The notes beneath the pieces were generated by a model that saw nothing but the letters and a program-made list of their open reading frames with translations, was not told the origin of the DNA and did not search any database. A program made the position numbers and the translations under genes. From positions 420,762-484,761 of the forward strand of contig SJOL01009447.1 of NCBI GenBank assembly GCA_004794785.1: a DNA stretch of 64,000 nucleotides. The letters run 5' to 3'. Each line of letters starts with the position of its first letter. Positions within the stretch are counted from its first letter, which is position 1. This stretch comes from Opisthorchis felineus (Eukaryota; Platyhelminthes; Trematoda; Opisthorchiida; Opisthorchiidae). Positions 45,013 through 55,042 of the stretch are shown piece after piece.

Positions 45013-45684
45013 TTTTTTCGACCACCTATATGCAAATGTCTAGCAGCTCAGCCACCGTAGACTGGCATATCCGTATACGAAGTCAGTTAGAAATCGACCG
45101 GTTTGGTCCGTCTGTGATGTTTTCATAAGTCACTATCCTCAGCAGTGACAGAGAACATCAGTCGTCAGTGCGTTCCCAACACGGATTTGCAGAAACGTCC
45201 CTCATAGCGTGCCAAGCCGAGGATTTCCACCTAAAAACAAAGCTCCTTGTGACGTGCACGGTGGCATTATTCTAACGGATTACAAAAATGTCCGAACCAC
45301 GATTTAATCACCTAGGAAACAAGAACAGTTTGTTCACCATAATGAGATGCATGAACTTATTTGTTAAGATCGCTGAAAGATCACTAAATTCAAAGTACCG
45401 TGATGATTCACGTTTGCCAGGTTACCCGATGGATGCATCATGTCAGACTTCCAGTTGAGATAGGTCATGCCAAGTTATGGGCGTCCCATGTGATGGGTTG
45501 AGAAATCCACAGTAAGAGTACAGTGAGAAAGAATGTAAACGAAAGCGAGAAAAACCGATTTCGCCAGAAGAGGTGAGGGTCAAGGTCGAACACAACCAGG
45601 TTATGGTTTTTGAAGAATGCGCGCCCAGTAGATTATGATAGTATTTCGTTAAGCATTTTTATTGGCTGAAAGAACTCGAGAAAG

Positions 45685-45868
45685 CCTCGTAGTTAGGGCG
45701 CAAAATTACTGCCTGGACGGTCCGTGTTTCGAACCCAACCCCGGCATCCCGACTACTTCTGCCTAGGCTTGAACTACCTGGTAGTATCTCCGCCTTAGTG
45801 TCTCGTTCGGATGGCACAGCAGCTGAACACACAAAGGGTATTACAGCTGAGCGATTTTCAATATTTAT
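45685..45868 (+). repeat. tRNA-derived SINE, family A
   Basis: CCTCGTAGTTAGGGCGCAAA, then GTGTTTCGAACCCAACCCC and CTGCCTAGGCTTGAACTACC. It ends GCTGAGCGATTTTCAATATT. It has the same order as the copy 850 bases upstream, in the same orientation and with about 20 percent divergence by eye. Confidence 0.85.
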
Positions 45869-46577
45869 TGGCCCAGCATTCGTCTGAATTCTGAGCTGGC
45901 CTTAGTCACTCGAATAAATCTTGGCAAAACAGTGTGGAGGAGGGATCAGAAACAGGTAAAACGTATTGAGCAAAAACCTGGTGCAAACCATTTCACAAGC
46001 TAATAAACATGGCACTGTTTGAACCACTGCAATTTAAGGGGTTAAGCAATCAATGCAGTTGTTTTCTTTCAAACCGGGAGAAACCTAGACAACAGGTGAT
46101 CAGATTGGAAACAGCCGGAACAGATTCAGTGAACTTACACAACACATTGAGAGCCGTCTCACCCTGCTGAAAACTGATTCAAATTTCTCGAGCTAATAAG
46201 GACTCTTGAAAAAATGTCGTACCTACTTATTTGCACATAATCACGAATGGAATAAAAACAAGTGAGTTCAAGAGAACGTACAAAAATTTTGTACACTCAG
46301 GTTAACGGTTCCTATACAGTCTAGTCCTAACGATATGGGAGTCAATCTGAAGTCCGCAGAAGGTCTGAGAACCAAACTACGGGCACCGGTAATAAGGTCT
46401 TAGGCCCAGTTGACACGGCCCATAATGTCCGTGAAGGTGGTATTCTAGTATACATGGAAAAGAAGAGAACCTAGATAATATTTTGATGCCTCCCACTCTT
46501 CTTAAGAAACAGGGAATACTGGTACGTATGTTGTGCTTTATACTGTGAGCGTTCAATGAAACAATCGTTCAAGGTTT

Positions 46578-46860
46578 TCAGAGTATCATGGTATGTCTCA
46601 TTGTCAAAGGGTTGTCAAAAGGCAAATGTACTCTATCAAGACCTGCAGGGACACCTATATAGGCCCGGAACTTCACCCAGAATACTACACGTTGCTTTTC
46701 CAGCTCGGAAGCAGCGGCTTTCAAACCACACCTCAAAAGCGTTAAACAGGGCACCACAGCTTTGATAAACAGACTGTGACATGTCGTTGAAATCCAACAT
46801 TGTCTCCATTCTTTGCAACAATATCTCATACTAGACAGGAAGTGTGTGGTGGGGTAGAAT
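46578..46860 (-). pseudogene. LINE reverse transcriptase C-terminal scrap
   Basis: On the minus strand EWRQCWIS, LFIKAVVPCLTLLRCGLK and ASELEKQRVVF follow the order of the post-RT region of non-LTR elements (LW...IS, VYKAVVRxVLLYGCE, A-x-E-L-x-x-L-x-V-F-D). It is short and diverged. It belongs to a LINE related to, but distinct from, the one at 42.4 kb. Confidence 0.45.
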
Positions 46861-48204
46861 TTCGTGTAGCAGAAATCATGCGAACTAACTGCTAGCTATC
46901 TGGATGACTTGTGGACAAACATAAACTAAACAAACCAGCAGGTAAAAAAGAATGTGGGCACTGCGTCCGTTCAAAACGAACAGAACCAGGACGACCAGTG
47001 TGTTTGAGCTGCCCTAGTTCTCTGTTGATATCGACTGGTAGGATGACTGCTGAATGAGCAGACAAATGAATTTTCCGGGGAGAGTGAACACATTATTCGA
47101 AATGGTGGTCACAAAACCTTTTGCTGGTTAGACAAGTAACTGACGACAGTTTATTTCCCTACACTTAACTATTAGAATGCTGGTAAATGGTCGAGTCTTT
47201 GTGGTTTACGTTTTTCCGTTTTTATGATGATGTTAACTGATCAAACCTTGGAAAATGAATGTTTTGTACACAAGAAAACTATTGATAAAAAGTTTACTTA
47301 TGATTTCGACCTTGAAAAATACATCAATTTCCCGTGTATACCGCAGCTCGTGCAAATGCACCCAAACTTGTGCCGCTTATTTTATTCTAGATGTGTGACG
47401 TGTTTTGTACGTAGTACCGGCCCATTTCCAAGCGATAGGTAAAAACTGAAATTTTCAAGCTGTACCTCGAAAATGTGCTAGAGCGCAAGTTTGTATCCAA
47501 GGTCAACCTGTCAAACAAGCGCATCGGTTCTACAATTCAATCGCCTGTGGAGACGTTCGTCTGGCTGAATGAAATGAAAAAAGAGACATAGGCATCGGTT
47601 GGAAACAGGGGTGTTAGGATTATTTAGATCTGCTTATCGATTCAATTCCTGATAATTTGAAGAGAACAAAGCATTGGGCGATTCTACACAAGTTGCTGAC
47701 TACCAACCTAACATTTTAACATGTCTGATGCGTACACCGTTTTTTTGAATATGGAAGATTGATCAACCTGTCTATTCCTCCGGTGATTTTCCAACACCAT
47801 GTACTAATTTCATTTGTCCAAGTTTTAACAAAGACCGCTTGAAGGTGGAAAGCTCTTCACTGATTAGTCGCTTTGTTTGTAATTGTGATATTGAACTTAG
47901 ATGCCAGCCGTTCCGAAAGTGTCCAGCATCATCTTAATCCTTGTGAATTAGCTGTGACAGTCCATCAGTCAAGTTTATGATTTTTCGTAGACCCAAACGC
48001 GGTCCTTTTGATTTCAAGCATATGGACTTATTAATCAAGTTGCCCTGATCTACATAGAAGGCAAGGTATTTCCGTCTAATCGATTCAGATTTTTAGCTAT
48101 GTGGGGTGCGTAGTTGTCAAGCTTGTTACAAAGAAAGGGCACACAAATCACATCGCTCAAGTGTGAACACGTTCGCCTGTTCAGACGTGAAAATTCAGAC
48201 CCGT
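46861..48204. other. No gene recognised
   Basis: The open frame at 47224-47442 (plus) has protein-like words such as DLEKYINFPCIPQLVQMHPN but no domain or splice support. Confidence 0.35.
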
Positions 48205-48385
48205 CCAACGTGTGTTGGTGGGGTAGTGGTAACACACTCGCCTCGCATGTCAGATGTCCGGAGTTCAAATCCCGGCACGGTCACTGCTGATAAGCTCTAA
48301 TATGATCGAAGCTCGAGTCCAGTGTTCCCCTTTGGTGTGGGCTCACCAGAATAATTACGCCAGAACAGGAGGAAGAGAGTGGTGT
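48205..48385 (+). repeat. tRNA-derived repeat, family C
   Basis: The head TTGGTGGGGTAGTGGTAACA, then GGAGTTCAAATCCCGGCACG gives A- and B-box-like words at tRNA spacing. The T stem has mismatches when folded with a seven-base loop. The tail CCTTTGGTGTGGGCTCACCA, GAATAATTACGCCAGAACAG differs from families A and B. It is read as a tRNA-headed SINE seen once here, not a tRNA gene. Confidence 0.5.
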
Positions 48386-50564
48386 GAATGTGAACGGAAT
48401 GATTTCCGTCAAATTGAAATTTGATTGTATGCTAACTAAATTCCGATTACTATCCGAAATGAAACCCATACAGCTTAAAATACTCAAGCCCATAGTCGTA
48501 CATTCTGTTGGCTCTTTCATGTCACCAAGCCTAGTGCTAAAAATGGCTCGCTATTCGTCGTATAGTGTCGATAGGTTATGTACAAATAGGAACTCAGTTC
48601 ATGCAAAATGAGCGATGGAACATGTCTAGGAGTAAACCTGGACCATAGAAAGTTCACCCGCCTGAGGACTCAGTACCAGCTGGGTTACTGAGGATGCTAC
48701 ATGAGGTCACCTGAACTTTCCAGGCTATTCAACACGCGTTTACTTACTAAACAAACGAAAAAGGATTGTCAGGGAAATCAGTGGGCGTTTTGTGTGAACT
48801 AAACACCTACTTAATGACTGATATCCCTCGGGCGAAAGTCAGTATACAGGATGAAAGATGTGTTGACAAACCTTAAAGGAAGAACTCAAGACCACTGGAG
48901 GTGAACGAAAGGACGACACTCGAACAACCCCAAATTTCATGTCGGAAATTCCAAAGTTGAAACCTTTTTGTGAGCTCAGATTTTCTTCCAAAAGCAGAAT
49001 AATATGGAAACGTAGTGCAGTTATTTCTGTTACTTTGGACAGCTAGTCACTCGCCGGAAAGGCAGCCAGCAGATATGATCTTTGTCTTCCTTGGAAGAAA
49101 TACCTAGGTATCGTCCATTTTGAGAACTCTTTTCACCTGTCGGTTTACTGCCGACAGATTCTGCAAATGCTTCATTGTGGAAAAGCGTTAACTTATCTTG
49201 TACGACTTCCCACGATTGTCAGCTTCCATTAGCTTAAGTTTATATGCCCCAACGTGGTAATCACCTCCTCGTCAGGTGCTTCATCCTGGAATTTAAAGCA
49301 TTCTTGTCTTGCTGGTCACTGTTCAGCAGTATAGTTGAAGTTTAAGGCTCAAGTATTACCTGGAAGGTAGCTGAACTAAATCCGATTTGGGTTTAATGAG
49401 GTGTATAGATCACCTCTCCAATCGCAGCTCGTCAGCAGTCTCTTGGGTCAGTGAGAGCTGTCACCGATCAGCTATCGGCTACCTACACTACCATGGTTGG
49501 GTTGCATAACGCTGTGTGGGTTTTTGACGAACTTTGGATCCAGCTCTTCCCTGAGATCTCATCAGACTATGCGAAGTCCTCAGATTTCCAATCTGAGAAA
49601 CAGTCTTGAAGTGGATAAACTGATTATGCTTTGCGCTGAATTAACCCATCATTCTGCCATCGACCACCTCTTTAGAATCAGTAAAATGCACCAGTCCCTG
49701 TTGTCGAACTGTCCTGATGAAAGACAATACATTTTGTCTCATCGATCGGACATCAATTCAAGACGTGCGCTATCATATCATCACGTGTCCACAATGCCAT
49801 GCCTGGTGATGACCGAGCCTAATCGCAGTCGTGAACTGCCCAGTCATGATCCTTCCTAGATCCAGTAGGGCCGTCAATTTTGACAGTTTGTATATCATCA
49901 TGATTGCGTGCTTACGTTTTCCCCTTTCACACCTGTCCTACACTTGACAGGTGTGTTCGTGCTCCACTAAGCGTCATGATATTATCGTGAATACGAGTGC
50001 AGAAGATCGCCAGAATGGAGGATGACTGAGGCTGTGTCTAATATGGCTAGGTGAAAGTATGGATGTGCACAACATTTCAACAAAAGTTAGTTGATTGTTG
50101 CCAGCCAAGTGGACCGGTAACGATGAATTTTGCGCAGGTGTGTGACTAAACGGGACTGACTATTCAGACTGGGGTTATTTTATTGGGCCGATTCGTGAAC
50201 AAAGACAATATGTGCATGAAGATTTATGTGTACAGTAAACCGTAACAGTGTAGGGCAAGACTCTCGTAATTTTTTTAGAATCTGTACATTTTACATATTT
50301 TATAAACAAAGTATTCAATTAGGTAGAAAAACCAGCTTTACATCTGGTTGACCTGGCTTCAGGTTCCTCTGGATATCAGTGCTCTTGTTAATAAGTTAAA
50401 CTAGGAAAAACCCTAAATGGTTGTTACTCTTTCCTATATTCTCCACCAGATAAAATATGGTATAACTGCTCAGTAAATGCATTGTGCCTGTATAATGTGC
50501 GAAGCCCCATAAATCTGCCTTTAGGAGAATGGAGACACTCTATGGGCGTTAATCATAAAGGAAA
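48386..50564. other. No gene recognised
   Basis: A plus frame at 49497-49859 is fairly long (120 codons) but uses TTG as its first codon and has no recognised domain. I do not call it. Confidence 0.35.
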
Positions 50565-50772
50565 CTACTCACAAGGTTGCTGAAAACACTTTGATAGCCC
50601 ACGACCGGTTTTTCTTTTTTTGGGTTTTTTTTTTTTGTTTATTTCCCTTTTTTTCTTTTATCTTTTTTTTTTTTTTTAACCCAAATTGGACTGATTTCGA
50701 CGAATACACTCATCTGTATTCTAAACATAAAATGTTTTCGCCGTGTTGCTGAAAACTATTGACAGCCCAGCA
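50565..50772 (+). repeat. Foldback-family copy interrupted by a poly-T tract
   Basis: TCACAAGGTTGCTGAAAACA and AGCCCACGACCGG begin the left arm. A T-rich tract from about 50609 to 50678 then replaces the expected GC-rich part. The family resumes with AACCCAAATTGGACTGATTT and CGACGAATACACTCATCTGT. A second short arm start, GTTGCTGAAAACTATTGACA, follows at about 50743. Confidence 0.7.
50609..50678 (+). repeat. T-rich tract
   Basis: The run is dominated by T with scattered C and G. On the minus strand it would be an A-rich tail, so a retrotransposed poly-A remnant is one possibility and local slippage is another. Confidence 0.85.
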
Positions 50773-51180
50773 ATAAAAGTACATCCCTGGAAAAAACTGT
50801 CAATCTTGTAGTGATGCTCAAAACAGAGTTTCGTCCTAAATGGGTGAAAAAGCTTCAAACTCGACGTCTGGCGGTCACCATTTTTAGGACGACCCGTCAT
50901 TATGCTGCCGGGCAGATACTCGTTAACCAGACGGTCAAGAGAGATGTTACTGAATCATCACTGTGGAGAGAAATCTTGAGTGATTGGATGACGAGTTGAT
51001 ACAAACACACATACAGGCGGTTTTGGGTGAAAAAGGGTCGCATTCGCTCAGTCTGAACATTATAGCATATTTATGGCACTTGAGTCGGGTGCGCTTTAGC
51101 AAATATCCGGGGGAAAAGGTTCTAGACTAAATAGCCGTTAATGGCAACTTGAAGAAAAGTGCAGGTTAATCACATTGCTG

Positions 51181-51400
51181 AACAACCGCTGGTGGCCGAA
51201 CGGTTAATTGTTCAAGCTACTAAGCGGGAGGTCGCGAGTTCGAAAGCCCTTGGAGTTTTGTGAGATACGCACTGCTGACGATTCCCAATAAGGATGAACA
51301 GCTGCACAGTAGTTCTCAGCTTTTCAGCATAGGTTGCCTTCACTGACAAGAGGAAATATCAGTGGGAAACTGATAGAAAATCTTGAGGCTGACTGAATGA
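51181..51400 (+). repeat. tRNA-derived SINE, family B
   Basis: The head GCTGGTGGCCGAACGGTTAA and GGTCGCGAGTTCGAAAGCCC are Leu/Ser-type A and B boxes. The body reads TTTTGTGAGATACGCACTGC, CCCAATAAGGATG, CTCAGCTTTTCAGCATAGGT and TGCCTTCACTGACAAG. It matches 32.7 kb throughout, with a small insertion before the CTTTTCAGCATAG word. Confidence 0.82.
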
Positions 51401-52974
51401 ATGCGTCTGGTTTTCATTCAAGATGGCTTACGTATTTATCCATGTGGCAACTGGTTATTCATTCGACTATTGGTTAAGTGAAAGCATCTCAGTTGATCGT
51501 CTTGTCACCCTGCGTTTGCCCGCTGATACTATAGGGGTTTCGTGAACCACGAATCTGGAGGAAATTTGTGGTCTACCTGGCATGACGGTCTACAGCCAGC
51601 CTGAGTATAAAACTTTGCATTGTGCAGGGAGATGTGTCTATTCTTACCATCACTATTCTACCCACTGGTTTCCACATAAATATACTTCCTTGTTCCTTCC
51701 ATTCAGAAAAGCGCTGACTCGTTGGTATTGCCCAGGAGTTAATGTGCTGTCATCGTGTTTTATGGGCGTAATTCAGGCTGAAGGTGTTTAGCTCTTGTCT
51801 TTTGCCAGCATCGCGGAAACAGTTTTGATTTCAAAAGCATAGAACTCAGAAAACATCTTGTGAATATCTAGCTGTGCTACTGACATGAAAAAATGACGGT
51901 CCTGAAGGTCGGGAGAGGCCTTTTCTTTCGTCAGAGACATTAGAGTTAGTGGCTGATCTAATAGGAAAACGTAAGCCCAACCAAAGTCATTTACAAGAGG
52001 TTTTCCAGCCAGTTTCTGTAAATTCGTTCCCAAGCACTGCAGGAAGTTATCGTTACATTTATGCAAATTAGCAAATAAGTGGCTCAATCTGGCCATACAA
52101 GCCGTGCCTTAAAGCCGAAAGATTCTTTCTGTACACCGATTGCTGTGAGGCTGACAGTTTAAAAATTGCACCCAGATGAAAAGTGACATACATTTGCGCG
52201 GTGGAGCCAGGTGAGCAGGTTATGTTATCTTATGGGATACTGAATAGTGGATCGGCGGATTCAGTGATATCCTGAAATGGTACTAACGGTTACAGGTAAG
52301 ATTCGTGAACGGCAGTCACCAATTAGGTCACACAGTCCACTAGTAACTGAACTATGGGGTTCGGAGCGGATAAAATCTTCCTAGTGGTTAAATAGATGAG
52401 CAAAATCGAGTTGAGTTTTACAACTAAACCTCGTGACGAAATTTTAGGATTATTAGTGCTTTTCACCATTACTCTATCACCGGAAGTCTTGAATGATTTG
52501 TGGTCAGCACGTGACAAATAGGGCCACAAATCAAGTCGAAAATTAGCAGAGATATTACTATGATGGACAGGGTTACAAAACCAGAATTGAAAAATTGGTG
52601 CAACAGAATTTCTGTGTGGCGGAGTCTCATCGAAAGAGATTTCTCTGGTATTTTTCCGTCTTTTCACTTTGTTGTGACTTCAATGAATGTGGTAATGCCG
52701 TTTGACCGAGCCACACGATTCCCATTTCGGGACAGCTTTTGCCTCACTTTTTGTGTCCTATATGTTTGCACGTTTGCATATTTGCCGCATGAACCATCGC
52801 TGTGGATTCGAATTTAGATCAAGACCATAACTTTTCCAGTCCAAAATCCTTACGAGACGGAAGAGAAGCCATTGTTCAAGTATGAGGGACATGTGAAATG
52901 CGGCATTCTCCTGTGGGAGTAGCCCATCCTATTGGCAATGAGTGGCACTATTAAGCGTTCGAATATTTTGACGT
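51401..52974. other. No gene recognised
   Basis: Minus-strand frames at 51788-52096 and 52323-52667 exceed 100 codons but show no domain and no splice support. Confidence 0.35.
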
Positions 52975-53200
52975 AATACACTACCCATAAGGTTGCTGGA
53001 AACTCTTGCACAGCAACCTCATGAGTAGTGTCTTACGTCTATACATGTATCGCGATATCTCGGATATTGTACCAACTGCAACATGAGGCGGCCTGGTGCA
53101 GCACATTCGGCTGCTTAAAAACATCATAAACGAGAGATTCAGCTGGGTCCCAGGTGAGTCCCCCTTCAAAAACAAATTGGTTTGCAAATGAGTATACTTC
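52975..53200 (-). repeat. Foldback-family copy with collapsed ends
   Basis: ACACTACCCATAAGGTTGCT and AGCAACCTCATGAGTAGTGT are inverted copies of the family terminus separated by about a dozen bases. They form a strong hairpin at 52979-53031. The central segment then follows on the minus strand (ATCTCGGATATTGTACCAAC, CGAGAGATTCAGCTGGG, AAACAAATTGGTTTGCAAAT). It shows where the element ends lie. Confidence 0.8.
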
Positions 53201-54412
53201 GCTACGTTCGAATGTTTATATGCCTCACAATCCCATTAACCACTCAGTACCGATAATTTGCTTATTTTCCGAAGCTGGACAGCATACAAATGAACTGAAA
53301 GCTCCTCAGCTTAGTGGGTAGTTGGCTCTGAAATGCATTCAAACAACGCACAAGGCAGCACAATTCTGTAGTTTGATAAAATAGGGAAATATATAGTACT
53401 CTCTACTAATTGTCTCATTTTTAAACACTTTGATGAAGTGCCTTTTCTGGAAACTGCCACAACTTTTAGGCACGACGGTTATGTGGAAGTAAGACCACTT
53501 CTAGGCAGAATTCAAGTGAACTCTCTCCTCCTCGTATGCTTTGGTATATGCCAGCTAATACAGTGATAGGAAACCCGAGGAATATTCTATCGGGTTCCGT
53601 CCGGCAGTCCAACTTAAACCAGAATAGCAGACACTTTTGTTCTTTTTACAAATCATCGTGAGGACTGTTGTGTGTAAAATTCTAGTCAGGAGGATTACAG
53701 TTGTGCAGGTTTGTGTTTTAAGGACTTGATTTGTACGAACAAGAAGTGCAGCTAGTCATTTACAAACTGCACCGATAGGTCGGCAGAAAAGAATGGTTTG
53801 TATTTAGTGCAATAACTGCGCTTTCTTGCACGTGCTGGTCGTAATGGGGCTGTCCGCCGCCCTTAAGAATAACGTTACAGTTCCCGATTGTAGCGCAACT
53901 GAAGTTTGTTGGTTTTTGAAAACATTTGCTTAAAAAATTCATCGTTATATTAAATTTTGCATCATTTGTTGGTACACCAGGAAGAGGTGCACTCATTTAG
54001 TAACCAAGTGCTTCCCAATGACACAAATTTCCAGCTGCTATTCGATGAAGTTGTTCTAATCGAAACTTTTATTCAGATTGAAAAATTTAAGAGATCTGAA
54101 TAAGTAAACTACAGATTAAATATCAGGCGGAAAATGTTTCTCCATGTAAGAATATCAAAGTTTTGGTGGGATAGGTCTCATTACCAAGAAAACCCTATTT
54201 TGCATTATGCACCATCATCGGACCCCAAAATCTAGATAACTCTCTGATACAAACCGCATTATCGGAAGACGGCATTCACAACAAAGCATTACTATTCATT
54301 AGCGACTGCTTTCACCTCCTGGTACAAAATGTAATATCCGTTCATGACCGCGGCATAACTGGGCTAGACAGCGAAATTTAGCTGGTTGTAACATGCTCTC
54401 AGTATAGTGTAA
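53201..54412. other. No gene recognised
   Basis: No supported feature. Confidence 0.35.
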
Positions 54413-54448
54413 AATATAATATATATGTATATATATATATATATATAA
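54413..54448 (+). repeat. (AT)n microsatellite, imperfect
   Basis: The AT units are broken by one TGT. In the minus frame they read as an artificial Tyr-Ile run. Confidence 0.9.
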
Positions 54449-54766
54449 TCACCAGAACAGCAAGTAAAACCGATGAGTTTAAGTAGGTTGGGACACGTAC
54501 AACTACCCAACTGCCGCCTACCAAGAGGAGGCTCTGCTTCCAACTTTAAATGCCCGCGGGGGCAGGTCATGACTTGACGAAACGAAATGAAAACGCCTGG
54601 CGTCAAAGTGAGTGCTGTGGAATATTTGCTTCCCCCTGGTTGTGACTTCCTGCACACGGTTAGAAAATATACAACACATGGTACTCAGTCGTTCCCAGTG
54701 GCGAGTATGCCGTCATTTCCCAAACAGACTGCCATGCTAAAATTCGTCCAGAGTTAAACGGTGGGC

Positions 54767-55033
54767 TTATGCCGAGTGAGGTTGATAGCCTCTTACTTCG
54801 ACATGATTCTCAAATGAGTTTATTTCGTTGCAGGCTTTCCAATGTGCAGGTATCTTGTTATTGTTCGTTTTCCATAAAGACCTGAGGCTGTTTGTAATAA
54901 GTCCCTGCCCTTCCTTCTTCTTTTCTCCTTTTGCTAGTTCGTACAGCAGTTGGGCACCAGCACTTATTACTAGCGTACTGCTATCGATGATGAGAAAGAT
55001 AGGAGCTAACTTCTCAGTCACATAGGAATTTTC
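54767..55033 (-). CDS. Candidate exon, unknown
   Basis: A possible acceptor GTACAG ends at 55034. The frame then reads YVTEKLAPIFLIIDSSTLVI, SAGAQLLYELAKGEKKKEGQ and ends at a stop at 54767. There is one hydrophobic helix-like stretch and then a basic segment. Composition is protein-like and lower in Cys and Phe than the shadow frames. No domain is recognised and there is no second exon. Confidence 0.25.
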   Translation of the reverse strand, partial: ENSYVTEKLAPIFLIIDSSTLVISAGAQLLYELAKGEKKKEGQGLITNSLRSLWKTNNNKIPAHWKACNEINSFENHVEVRGYQPHSA

Positions 55034-55042
55034 CTGTACCAT

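Noticed and set aside
48210..48283. tRNA gene with a GAGTTCAAATCC B box
   Set aside because: The T stem has two mismatches when folded with a seven-base loop, and I could not pair the acceptor stem. It is listed as a tRNA-headed repeat instead.
49497..49859. 120-codon plus-strand frame
   Set aside because: TTG start, no domain, no convincing acceptor. Chance frames of this length are expected in 64 kb.
54364..54657. Minus-strand frame with a Tyr-Ile run
   Set aside because: The run is the translation of the (AT)n microsatellite.
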